From JAWKWA01 sp041397765 (GTDB lineage Bacteria; Pseudomonadota; Alphaproteobacteria; Rhizobiales; Hyphomicrobiaceae), in NCBI GenBank assembly GCA_041397765.1, contig JAWKWA010000018.1, forward strand, positions 19,798 through 83,797: a DNA stretch of 64,000 bases, read 5' to 3'. Position numbers and translations under genes: made by a program. The notes under the pieces are model-generated. The model ran no database searches. It was not told where the DNA came from and was given only the letters and a program-made list of their open reading frames with translations. Positions 18,396 through 26,759 of the stretch are shown piece after piece (the first letter of the stretch is position 1; every line of letters begins with the position of its first letter).

Positions 18396-19991
18396 ATGGA
18401 CAGCTACGACTACATCGTCATCGGCGCCGGCTCGGCCGGCTGCGTGCTCGCCAACCGCCTGAGCGCGAGCGGCCGCCATCACGTGCTGCTGATCGAGGCC
18501 GGCCCCGTCGACCGCAACATCTGGATCCATGTCCCGCTCGGCTATGCCAAGCTCTTCAAGAACCGCCGCCTCAACTGGATGTACGAGACCGAGCCCGAGC
18601 CCGAGCTGAAGGGACGCAAGGTCTTCCAGCCGCGCGGCCGGGTGCTCGGCGGCTCCTCGGCCATCAACGGCCTCATCTACATCCGCGGCCAGCGCGAGGA
18701 TTTCGATCATTGGCGCCAGCTCGGCAACGAGGGCTGGTCCTATGACGACGTGCTCCCCTATTTCCGTCGCGCCGAGAACCAGGAGCGCGGCGCCGACGCG
18801 TTCCACGGCGTCGGCGGGCCGCTCTCGGTATCTGACGCCCGCGACCGCGATCCGCTGATCGAGGCCTTCATCGACGCCTGCGAGGCCGAAGGCATCCCCC
18901 GCAATCCCGATTTCAACGGCGCCACCCAGGAGGGCGCCGGCTACTTCCAGACCACATCGCGCAACGGCCGGCGCTGCTCGACGGCGGTCGGCTATCTGCG
19001 GCCGGCCGAGCGTCGCCCCAACCTCACCATCGAGACCGACGCCCCGGTCGAGGCGATCACCTTCGCGGGCACGCGTGCGACCGGCGTCAGATATCGCAAG
19101 GGCGGTGAGGTCAGGACCGCGACGGCGCGGGGCGAGATCATTCTCTCGGCGGGCGCCATCGCCTCGCCGCAGCTGCTCGAGCTGTCCGGCATCGGTGACG
19201 GCCGCCGCCTGCAGAAGCTCGGCATTCCCGTCGTCGCCGATCGACCCGCCGTCGGCGAGAATCTCAAGGACCATTTCCAGGTCCGCATCGTCATGGAGGC
19301 GTCGCGCCCGATCACCATCAACGACAAGGTCAACAATCTCGTCCGCCGCGCCGGCGTCGGCCTCGACTATCTCATCCGCCGTCGCGGTCCCCTCGCCATC
19401 AGCGCCGGCGCCGCCGCCTGCTTCTTCCGCACGCGCCCCGAGCTCGCCTCCCCCGACATCCAGGTCCATTTCATCCAGTTCAGCACCGACAGGATGGGCG
19501 AGGCGCTGCATCCCTTTTCCGGCTTCACCGCCTCCGTCTGCCAGCTCCGCCCCGAGAGCACGGGCGCCGTCCACGCCCGCACGCCTCGCCCCGGCGATCC
19601 GCCCGAGATCCGCGTCAACTATCTCTCGACCGGGCTCGACCGGCAGACCAATGTCGACGCTCTGAAGAAGCTGCGGGCGATCCTCCACGCCGCCCCGATG
19701 AAGCCGCTCGTTCGCCGCGAAGTCTATCCCGGCCCTGAGGTGAGGAGCGACGAGGATCTGCTCGACTATGCCCGCACGGTCGGCTCGACGATCTACCACC
19801 CGACCTGCACCTGCATCATGGGTCGCGGCGAGCGCGCCGTCGTGACGCCGGACCTGAAGGTGATCGGCGTCTCGGGCCTGCGCATCGCCGACGGCTCGGT
19901 GATGCCGAGCCTCGTCTCCGGCAACTCCAACGCCGCCATCGTCATGATCGGCGAGAAAGCCGCCGACCTGATCCTCGCCGAGGCCCGTTGA
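18396..19991 (+). CDS. GMC-family FAD oxidoreductase (choline dehydrogenase-like)
   Basis: A 531-residue flavoprotein. The start at 18396 (MDSYDYIVIGAGSAGCVLAN) places the ADP-binding GxGxxG at the N-terminus, as usual. GMC signatures are GRVLGGSSAINGLIYIRGQ and GAIASPQLLELSGIG, and the C-terminal catalytic His lies in STIYHPTCTCIMG, followed by RIADGSVMPSLVSGNSNA. It oxidises an alcohol, and choline-type or long-chain alcohol substrates are both possible. It is a paralogue of the gene at 48612. A betB-type aldehyde dehydrogenase is not adjacent. Confidence 0.92.
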   Translation: MDSYDYIVIGAGSAGCVLANRLSASGRHHVLLIEAGPVDRNIWIHVPLGYAKLFKNRRLNWMYETEPEPELKGRKVFQPRGRVLGGSSAINGLIYIRGQREDFDHWRQLGNEGWSYDDVLPYFRRAENQERGADAFHGVGGPLSVSDARDRDPLIEAFIDACEAEGIPRNPDFNGATQEGAGYFQTTSRNGRRCSTAVGYLRPAERRPNLTIETDAPVEAITFAGTRATGVRYRKGGEVRTATARGEIILSAGAIASPQLLELSGIGDGRRLQKLGIPVVADRPAVGENLKDHFQVRIVMEASRPITINDKVNNLVRRAGVGLDYLIRRRGPLAISAGAAACFFRTRPELASPDIQVHFIQFSTDRMGEALHPFSGFTASVCQLRPESTGAVHARTPRPGDPPEIRVNYLSTGLDRQTNVDALKKLRAILHAAPMKPLVRREVYPGPEVRSDEDLLDYARTVGSTIYHPTCTCIMGRGERAVVTPDLKVIGVSGLRIADGSVMPSLVSGNSNAAIVMIGEKAADLILAEAR

Positions 19992-20060
19992 GATGGGTGG
20001 GTGGCATTCCCGCCGCTTCCCGCCTGACAACGGCCACTTCGTCCCGCTAATGTCGCTGCC

Positions 20061-20927
20061 ATGATCGGGCTATTCGATTCGGGACATGGCGGGCTGACGG
20101 TTCTGGCGGCGCTGGTGGCGCGCTATCCGGACATCGCTTTCGTCTATCTCGGCGACCACGCCAACGTGCCCTATGGCAACCGCCCCTCCGAGGAGATCGT
20201 CGATCTGACGCGGGCCGGCGTCGTCTCGCTCTTCGGGCGCGGCTGCCGGCTCGTCGTGCTCGCCTGCAACACGGCGACGGCGGTTGCGGCCCGCACCCTC
20301 CAGCGCGACTGGCTGCCCCTCACCGCCTATGCCGGAAGTCACAATGTCATCGGCATCATCGCCCCGACCGTCGAGGCGGCGACCCAGACGCCCTGGGCCG
20401 TGACGACCCCCCAGTATCCCCAGAAATACAACACCGACCTCATCGCCGTATTCGGCACGCGCCGCACCGTCGGCTCCGGCGTCTACCCCGAGGAGATCCG
20501 CAAGCGCTGTCCGAAGGTCGAGGTCGTCCAGCAGGCCTGCCCCGATCTTGCCGGCGCCATCGAGGCCGGCTGGCCCGAGGCCGAGCTCGAACACATGGTT
20601 GCGGCCTATGTCGGGGAGCTGATGGCGGCGACGGGCGGGCGGCCGCCGCACCGCGCCATCCTCGGCTGCACGCATTTTCCGCTGGTGGAGCACCTGTTCC
20701 GCCGGCACCTGCCGCCCTTCACGCGGCTCCTCGGCCAGCCTGCCATCGTCGCCGACAGCCTGGAGGATTACCTCCAGCGCCATCCGCGTTATCGCGGCGT
20801 CACCGAGGCCGGGCACCGTCCGCTGGTGCTGACGACGGGAGCGGCCGCCGAGATCGATCCGGCCGTCCGCCGCTTCTGGCCCGATCATCCCCCCTTCGAC
20901 ATGAAGGCGCTCGCCGAGATGGCGTGA
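20061..20927 (+). CDS. murI: Glutamate racemase
   Basis: A 288-residue enzyme supplying D-glutamate for peptidoglycan. The opening MIGLFDSGHGGLTVLAAL carries the conserved D6-S7, and the two catalytic cysteines are C69 (ACNTAT) and C203 (GCTHFPL), with YGNRPSEEI between them. The length is normal. An Asp/Glu racemase of different specificity is the alternative, but the motif set favours MurI. It stands alone between the GMC gene and the convergent xsc. Confidence 0.9.
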   Translation: MIGLFDSGHGGLTVLAALVARYPDIAFVYLGDHANVPYGNRPSEEIVDLTRAGVVSLFGRGCRLVVLACNTATAVAARTLQRDWLPLTAYAGSHNVIGIIAPTVEAATQTPWAVTTPQYPQKYNTDLIAVFGTRRTVGSGVYPEEIRKRCPKVEVVQQACPDLAGAIEAGWPEAELEHMVAAYVGELMAATGGRPPHRAILGCTHFPLVEHLFRRHLPPFTRLLGQPAIVADSLEDYLQRHPRYRGVTEAGHRPLVLTTGAAAEIDPAVRRFWPDHPPFDMKALAEMA

Positions 20928-21345
20928 GGCGCGAGGGGCTGACCGGCCGGCTGTTCACCCGAATGCTGCCGGGCGCCATTGATCCGCCGCGTCGAGGCGG
21001 CTTCGAGAGGTCCCCCCAGTTGGTCGTGTCGGAAAGACGGCCTCCCCCCGATCCCCGTCACCGTTTGCCTTGATGGCGCGCAGCCCACGATCCGAGACCA
21101 CTCCGCCCCCTCCGCTTCCCCGGACGGCCAGAGGCCGGGCCGGGGGCGAGGTGCCCCGCGGCTCGGGCTCGGCTGCTCGCACCCCACTTGCCGGCTCTCA
21201 TCCTGCCCGCAGCCCCTGGGTCCCGGCTCTCCGCCTGCCGGCGCAGGCTTCGGCCGGGAAGGCGGGTGATGGAGAATGCCCGCCGGTACGAACCGGGCTC
21301 AGTCCTGACGGTTCAGACCGGGTTGATACCTGACATCGCCGCTCA
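20928..21345. other. murI / xsc convergent spacer (418 bases)
   Basis: No gene was recognised on either strand; the short frames here lack similarity and ribosome sites. Small GC-rich dyads occur (for example CCTGCCGGCGCAGG near 21234) and could act in termination for the two convergent genes. No T-tract terminator is evident. Confidence 0.4.
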
Positions 21346-23121
21346 TCACGCTCCCTTCTGCGGGCGCATGTCGGCCCGGTCGATGCCGGCGACGACGACC
21401 GGCTTCTTCATGGCGTCGCGCCGGAACGGCTCGCCGAGCTCCTGGTTGAGGATCACCTCGATGAAGGTGGTGACGCCGTTCTTCTGGGCCTCGCAGGATT
21501 CCTTCAGGGCGGCCGTCAGGTCGGCCGCATTGCGCGCGACGACGCCCTTGAGGCCGCAGCCTTCCGCGACGCGCGCATAGCTGAGCTCGGGGTCGAGCTC
21601 GGTGCCGACGAAATTGTCGTCGTACCAGAGCGTCGTGTTGCGCTTCTCGGCGCCCCACTGGTAGTTGCGGAAGATCACCATGGTGATGCCCGGCCACTCC
21701 TTGCGCCCGACCGAGCCCATCTCGCTCATCGAGATGCCGAAGGCGCCGTCGCCGGCAAAGCCGACCACGGGCGTGTCCGGGCAGCCGATCTTGGCGCCGA
21801 TGATCGCCGGAAAGCCGTAGCCGCAGGGACCGAACAGGCCCGGCGCCAGATATTTCCGTCCCGCCTCGAAGCTCGGATAGGCATTGCCGATCGCGCAATT
21901 GTTGCCGATGTCGGAGGAGATGATGGCGTCCTTGGGCAGACCCGCCTGGATCGCCCGCCAGGCCTGGCGCGGCGACAGCCGCTCAGGGTTGCGGTTGCGC
22001 GCCCGCTCGTTCCAGGTCGTGCCCGGATCGTCGTCCTCGTGGTCCATGCTCGAGAGCGTCTGCAGCCAGGCCGATTTCGTCTTGTGGATGAGCGCCTTGC
22101 GCTCCTCGCGGCCGGCATCGCCGGCTTTGGCTGAGAGCTCGGCGAGGATCTGGCGGGCGACCAGCCGCGCATCGCCGCAGATGCCGACGGCGACTGGCTT
22201 CGTCAGGCCGATGCGGTCGGCATTGATGTCGACCTGGATGATCTTGGCCTCTTTCGGCCAGTAGTCGATGCCGTAGCCCGGCAGCGTCGAGAACGGGTTG
22301 AGCCGCGTCCCGAGCGCGAGCACCACATCGGCCCGGGCGATCAGCTCCATGGCCGCCTTCGAGCCGTTGTAGCCGAGCGGACCGCAGGCGAGCCGATGGC
22401 TGCCGGGGAAGCTGTCATTGTGCTGGTAGTTGTTGCAGACCGGCGCATCGAGCCGCTCGGCGAGCTTTGCAAGGTCGGGAATGGCGCCTGCCAGCACCAC
22501 GCCCGCGCCCGACAGGATCGCCGGGAACTTCGCCTCCGAGAGCAGGCGCGCCGCCTCCTTGATCGCGTCCGCCCCGCCGGCCGGCCGCTCGAACTCGACC
22601 ACCGCCGGCAGATTGATGTCGACCACCTGGCACCAGTAGTCGCGCGGGATGTTGATCTGGCAGGGCGCCGAAAGGCGCTTCGCCTTCAGGATCACCCGGT
22701 TTAGCACTTCGGCGATCCGCGAGGGATCGCGCACCTCCTCCTGATAGGCGACCATGTCGCGGAAGAGGGCCATCTGCTCGACCTCCTGGAAGCCGCCCTG
22801 GCCGATCGTGCGGTTGGCGGCCTGCGGCGTCACCAGCAGCATCGGCGTGTGGTTCCAGTAGGCGGTCTTGATCGGCGTGACGAAATTGGTGATGCCCGGG
22901 CCGTTCTGGGCGATGCACATGGCGATCTTGCCGGTGGCGCGCGTGTAGCCGTCGCAGATGAAACCGCCGTTCATCTCGTTGGCGACGTCCCAGAAGGTGA
23001 TGCCGGCCTTGGGGAAGAGGTCGGAGATCGGCATGAAGGCCGAGCCGATGATGCCGAAGGCATGCTCGATGCCGTGGCGCTGCAGCACCTTCACGAAGGC
23101 TTCCTCGGTCGTCATCTTCAT
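21346..23121 (-). CDS. xsc: Sulfoacetaldehyde acetyltransferase
   Basis: A 591-residue thiamine-diphosphate enzyme that converts sulfoacetaldehyde and phosphate into acetyl phosphate and sulfite, the desulfonation step of taurine and related sulfonate degradation. The start MKMTTEEAFVKVLQRHGIEH at 23121 and GIIGSAFMPISDLFPKAGI are characteristic of Xsc rather than acetolactate synthase. The ThDP-binding region GFAGDGAFGISMSEMG and NYQWGAEKRNTTLWYDDNF are present. The expected partners (pta, tauXY or tpa, sulfite exporter) are not adjacent. A Crp-type regulator is divergent. Confidence 0.95.
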   Translation of the reverse strand: MKMTTEEAFVKVLQRHGIEHAFGIIGSAFMPISDLFPKAGITFWDVANEMNGGFICDGYTRATGKIAMCIAQNGPGITNFVTPIKTAYWNHTPMLLVTPQAANRTIGQGGFQEVEQMALFRDMVAYQEEVRDPSRIAEVLNRVILKAKRLSAPCQINIPRDYWCQVVDINLPAVVEFERPAGGADAIKEAARLLSEAKFPAILSGAGVVLAGAIPDLAKLAERLDAPVCNNYQHNDSFPGSHRLACGPLGYNGSKAAMELIARADVVLALGTRLNPFSTLPGYGIDYWPKEAKIIQVDINADRIGLTKPVAVGICGDARLVARQILAELSAKAGDAGREERKALIHKTKSAWLQTLSSMDHEDDDPGTTWNERARNRNPERLSPRQAWRAIQAGLPKDAIISSDIGNNCAIGNAYPSFEAGRKYLAPGLFGPCGYGFPAIIGAKIGCPDTPVVGFAGDGAFGISMSEMGSVGRKEWPGITMVIFRNYQWGAEKRNTTLWYDDNFVGTELDPELSYARVAEGCGLKGVVARNAADLTAALKESCEAQKNGVTTFIEVILNQELGEPFRRDAMKKPVVVAGIDRADMRPQKGA

Positions 23122-23531
23122 GGGCGTCGTCCTTTGCGGGCGTCGGTTTCGACGGGTGTGGGCGGCTTCCTGGGATCGGCTTGGCGTTGCGCGGCCTGCC
23201 GCTCCGGGCGGGCGGAGCATCGCCTCGGGGCTTCCGGGAGCAAAGGGGCTCTCCCCGGCTCTGTCCGTGCGCGAGCCGCCATCTCCCATCCTGCTAGTCC
23301 GGGCGCTGGCTCCAAGTAAGGTCCAGTTCGCGCGGAGAAGGGGACCAGCCGTGGGGGCATGCGGGCTCGTTTGGCGGCCGGCAGTGCCGATCCGGGGTTG
23401 CGGCTGCGGGCATGCCGCGTAAACTCCGGTTGCGCGAGCATGGCGGCCCCGTGCCTGGCCGGCGCTCCGCTCCTCCCGCCAGAAGCCCCCCGAGAGCCCG
23501 CCAGAATCTCCCCGAGAGAATGAGGATCCGG
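23122..23531. other. xsc / Crp-type regulator divergent spacer (410 bases)
   Basis: It must contain both promoters. I see no TGTGA-N6-TCACA-type Crp palindrome, RNA gene or credible small ORF; frames running through it lack family support. Confidence 0.4.
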
Positions 23532-24227
23532 ATGCCCGATCCTGCCGCCGGCAACCTGCTCGCCCGATCGGAGCTCTTCAGCGAGCTCGATCCGGCCACG
23601 CTCGCCGGCCTCGAGCGTGTCATGCGCCGCCGCCCGCTGAAGGCCGACCAGGCCCTCTTCCATCGCGGCGACCGGGCGGACGGCTGCTATGTGATCCTCG
23701 AAGGCGTGCTGAAGGTGGATGCCGCCGGCACGGACGGTGCCGAGACCCTGGTGGCCCTGCTCGGCATCGGCGACGTCGTCGGCGAGATCGGTCTCATCGA
23801 CGGACGGCCGCGTTCGGCGACGGTGACGGCGCTGAAGCCCTCACGGGTCGCCTTTCTCGACATCGACGCCTTCCACCGCTTCGCGGCCGAGCATCCGAGC
23901 CTCTATCGCCACATGCTGCGCATTCTCGGCGCCCGCCTCAGGACCGCCAACGAGAGCCTCGCCCTCCAGCATGGCCGACCGCTCGCGGGCCGGCTCGCGG
24001 GCGTTCTCCTGCGCATGGCCGACGGCTTCGGCCGGCCCCTCGACGGCGGCCGCGTCTTGATCCACGAGACCGTCTCGCAGAGCCTGCTCGCGCAGATGTC
24101 GGGGGCGGCGCGTGAGAATGTCAGCCGCCAGATGAGCGCCTGGCGGCGCGACGGCCTCGTCTCGAAGGTGGCGCGATACTATGTGATCGAGGATCTCGGC
24201 CGGCTCGGTGAGATCGCCGGCCTTTGA
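23532..24227 (+). CDS. Crp/Fnr-family transcriptional regulator
   Basis: A 231-residue protein. MPDPAAGNLLARSELFSELD at 23532 has AGGA 5 bases upstream; an in-frame ATG lies 12 bases earlier. The cyclic-nucleotide-binding fold (about 15-130) includes GCYVILEGVLKVDAAG and GDVVGEIGLIDGRPRSATV. The C-terminal winged helix (about 160-225) reads SQSLLAQMSGAARENVSRQM. No FNR-type N-terminal cysteine cluster is present, so it is not an oxygen-sensing Fnr. Its tail-to-tail neighbour atp12 ends 2 bases away. Its divergence from xsc makes xsc a candidate target. Confidence 0.9.
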   Translation: MPDPAAGNLLARSELFSELDPATLAGLERVMRRRPLKADQALFHRGDRADGCYVILEGVLKVDAAGTDGAETLVALLGIGDVVGEIGLIDGRPRSATVTALKPSRVAFLDIDAFHRFAAEHPSLYRHMLRILGARLRTANESLALQHGRPLAGRLAGVLLRMADGFGRPLDGGRVLIHETVSQSLLAQMSGAARENVSRQMSAWRRDGLVSKVARYYVIEDLGRLGEIAGL

Positions 24228-24228
24228 G

Positions 24229-25014
24229 TTATACGTACCCTGCATTCGGACCGAAGGGATCGGTGAGGGCCAGCAGCAGCGCCGCCGCGTCGAAATCCCG
24301 CTTGCGGTCGGCGCGCCGGCGCATCGCCTCGGCGTCGGTTCCCCACTGGCTGATCTGCCAGTCCTCGTCGACATGGGCGGCGCTCCAGGCCGCCTCCGCA
24401 CCGAGCGCTCCCCGGCCGATCGCCAGTGCCAGCACGGCCGAGCCCGCCAGCGTCGTCAGCGTGTGCAGCGCCGCGAGTGCGAGGTGGTCGAGACCGGCGA
24501 TCGCGGCCGCGAACCGCGCGCCGGTATCGGCTGGCTGGGCGACATGCACGACACCCTCGCCGACCTTGAGATCGCAGCCGAGTACCGAGCGCGCCCAGGC
24601 GAGCGGCGGGTCCCAGTGCTGGCGCTGCAACCGCACGAGGCTGTCGGGATGGCCGGCCCGGTAGCAGAGAAGATCGCTGCCGGCATATCGGGCGATGTCG
24701 GCCGCGACCTCTCCCTCCCGGCCGGCGACGCCGTCGAGGGCGCTGTTGACGAGCCGCGTCAGCGGCATCGATGCCGGATCGATGCGCTCGCCCTGCGCCC
24801 GCCATTCCTCCGCGATCGCCTCGGCAAGGCCGGCGCGCGGCACCTCGAGCGATCGCTTGCCGGGCGTGCGCAGCGGCCGGCCGTCGAGCAGGACGCGGAA
24901 TGTGCCGTCCGCCGCGCCCGGTCCGACCTTGGCCTCGCCGTAGAACCGCCGCGGCAGCTCGGCTCGTGCGAAGGCCGCGGATTTCGCTCCGCCGCTTGCC
25001 TCGCCCTCCGTCAC
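24229..25014 (-). CDS. ATP12-family F1-ATPase assembly chaperone
   Basis: A 261-residue protein starting at a GTG (25014) that overlaps the stop of the upstream phosphatase gene in the sequence GTGA. ATP12 signatures are RRFYGEAKV near residue 25, VLLDGRPLRTPGKRSLEVP, AEAIAEEWRAQGERIDP and MPLTRLVNSALDGV. It assists incorporation of the alpha subunit into F1-ATPase in mitochondria and is conserved in Alphaproteobacteria. The HAD-atp12 coupling is a typical alphaproteobacterial arrangement. Confidence 0.92.
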   Translation of the reverse strand: MTEGEASGGAKSAAFARAELPRRFYGEAKVGPGAADGTFRVLLDGRPLRTPGKRSLEVPRAGLAEAIAEEWRAQGERIDPASMPLTRLVNSALDGVAGREGEVAADIARYAGSDLLCYRAGHPDSLVRLQRQHWDPPLAWARSVLGCDLKVGEGVVHVAQPADTGARFAAAIAGLDHLALAALHTLTTLAGSAVLALAIGRGALGAEAAWSAAHVDEDWQISQWGTDAEAMRRRADRKRDFDAAALLLALTDPFGPNAGYV

Positions 25015-25691
25015 GACGCCTCCCGGGCGGGGATCAGCCGGTCGATCGCCGGCTCGATCTCCCCGAAATGCTGCGCGACGAAATCGGCGCCGCAATCCTT
25101 GAGCAACTCGGGTGGGTGATAGCCCCATGAGACGCCGATCGCCCGCGCCCCGGCATTGATCGCCATCTGCACGTCGAACGAGGTATCGCCGATCATCACG
25201 GTGCGCTGCGGCTCGGCCCCGGTCTCGCGGATCGCCTGCTCGATCATGCCCGGATGCGGCTTGGAGGGCGCGCTGTCCGCCGTCTGGAAGGTGCGGAAGT
25301 GCTCGCGCAGCCCCTCGCGCTCGAGAAAGCTGTCGAGACCCCGGCGCGACTTCCCCGTTGCGACGCCGAGCACGACATCCTCGCGCGCCGAGAGGCGCTC
25401 GACGAGTTCGCGGGCGCCCTCGAACAGCGGCTCGGTGAAGCCGGGCTCTGCCCTGAGCGCGAACGAGGCCTCGCGATAGGCGCTGCCGAGCCGCCCGAGC
25501 AGCTCGGGCGCGGTGTCGAGCGGTGCCAGAGCCGTCACCGCCTCCATCACCGAGAGCCCGACGATGGACAGCACCGCCTCCCGCGAGGGCGGCGCGACGC
25601 CGATCGCCTTGAAGCCACTCGTCATGGCGGCACAGATGACATGCTGGCTGTCGACGAGGGTTCCGTCGCAGTCGAGGAGAACGAGCTTCAT
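25011..25691 (-). CDS. HAD-family phosphatase (phosphoglycolate phosphatase-like)
   Basis: A 226-residue protein starting MKLVLLDCDGTLVDSQHV at 25691. HAD motif I is D8-x-D10-GT, motif II GVATGKSRRG, motif III lysine in SKPHPGM and motif IV MIGDTSFDVQMA. A cap domain lies between motifs I and II (about residues 18-85). It is translationally coupled to atp12 by a 4-base overlap. Small phosphorylated metabolites such as phosphoglycolate are likely substrates, but specificity cannot be read here. Confidence 0.9.
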   Translation of the reverse strand: MKLVLLDCDGTLVDSQHVICAAMTSGFKAIGVAPPSREAVLSIVGLSVMEAVTALAPLDTAPELLGRLGSAYREASFALRAEPGFTEPLFEGARELVERLSAREDVVLGVATGKSRRGLDSFLEREGLREHFRTFQTADSAPSKPHPGMIEQAIRETGAEPQRTVMIGDTSFDVQMAINAGARAIGVSWGYHPPELLKDCGADFVAQHFGEIEPAIDRLIPAREAS

Positions 25692-25808
25692 GGCCGCCCG
25701 ATTAGCATGGAACGTGCGGCCGGGCGACAGCTTCTGGCGGCGCGTAGCGTTCGGCTCTATGGTGCCGCTGCAACCTGCGAATTGGAAATCGAGGATCTGG
25801 AAAGCGCG

Positions 25809-26537
25809 ATGACTGTGCTCGTGACAGGCGGTGCCGGCCGTGTCGGCAACCGGGTCGTGCGCGCGCTTCGCGAGGCCGGCGAGGCGGTTCTCGTGCTCGA
25901 CGACCTGTCGGCCGGCGAGGTCGCGGCGATGCCCTGCGGCGTGCCGCTCGTCGTCGGCGATGCCGGCGACCGCGACCTCCTCGCCCGGCTGCTCCGCCGC
26001 CATCACCTCGAGGCCGTCCTCCATCTGGCCGGGCCGGCCGATCGGCGGCCCCTGCCCGCCCGGCCGCTCGAGCACTACCGCGCCACCGTCGATGTCGCGC
26101 ACGCTCTCCTCGCCGAGGCGTTGCGGGCGGGTATCGGCCATGTCGTGATCGCCTCCACGACCGCCGCCGCCATGCCGGGCCCGTCCGACGACGTGCATGG
26201 CCGGGCGATGGCCATGGTCGAGGCCATGCTCGCCGAAGCGGCATCGACCGGCCGGCTGACGGGCATGGCCCTGCGCCTGCCCGAGGCGGCGGCCGATGCC
26301 GGTGGTCTGCCGGACGCGAGCGATGTCGCCGCCGCCTTCCTCGCCGCCCTCGCGCATCTGCGCACCGGTGGGGCATCCGCCACGATCGATTGCGGCGACG
26401 CTCTGCCCGTCACGGCCGCACAGATCGCGGCCGCCTGCTCTGGTGCCTTGGAGCTCGCTGGCAAGGGCCCCGCGGGCGGGCGGCCCGAGGCGGCGGTGAT
26501 CCGCATCCTCCGCGCGCCTCGCCGCCCCGCCGCCTGA
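25809..26537 (+). CDS. NAD-dependent epimerase-like protein without the catalytic Tyr-Lys pair
   Basis: A 242-residue extended-SDR fold. The Rossmann motif VTGGAGRVGNRVV is intact, followed by DDLSAG, as in GalE-type epimerases, and LHLAGPAD. In active members the motif is YGxSK-x3-E; here the aligned region reads HGRAMAMVE (H130, M134), so both catalytic Tyr and Lys are replaced. The C-terminal substrate domain is also short. It probably binds nucleotide without classical epimerase chemistry. It is divergent from the HAD gene and 222 bases before dxs. Confidence 0.75.
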   Translation: MTVLVTGGAGRVGNRVVRALREAGEAVLVLDDLSAGEVAAMPCGVPLVVGDAGDRDLLARLLRRHHLEAVLHLAGPADRRPLPARPLEHYRATVDVAHALLAEALRAGIGHVVIASTTAAAMPGPSDDVHGRAMAMVEAMLAEAASTGRLTGMALRLPEAAADAGGLPDASDVAAAFLAALAHLRTGGASATIDCGDALPVTAAQIAAACSGALELAGKGPAGGRPEAAVIRILRAPRRPAA

Positions 26538-26759
26538 CCGGGCTGTCACCTTGCGGCATTTTTGCACCGGTCGGTCTGGCGAACGGCATGCCTCGTGCTT
26601 TACATCCGCCCGGAAGATGTCTGTTATGACGCCGGCCTGTCCGTCCCCGATGGGAGGGGCGGCCCGGCAGCCCGGCCGTTGCGGAGGACGGGGCGCCAAC
26701 TCGTTCTCTCAGCGGCCCCACGTAGCGGCGCCCATCGCCGTTCGCCACCGGAAGCCCCG

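Noticed and set aside
20928..21345. Several 75-130 codon frames in the murI-xsc spacer
   Set aside because: All are proline/arginine-rich, have no ribosome site or family similarity, and overlap each other on both strands.
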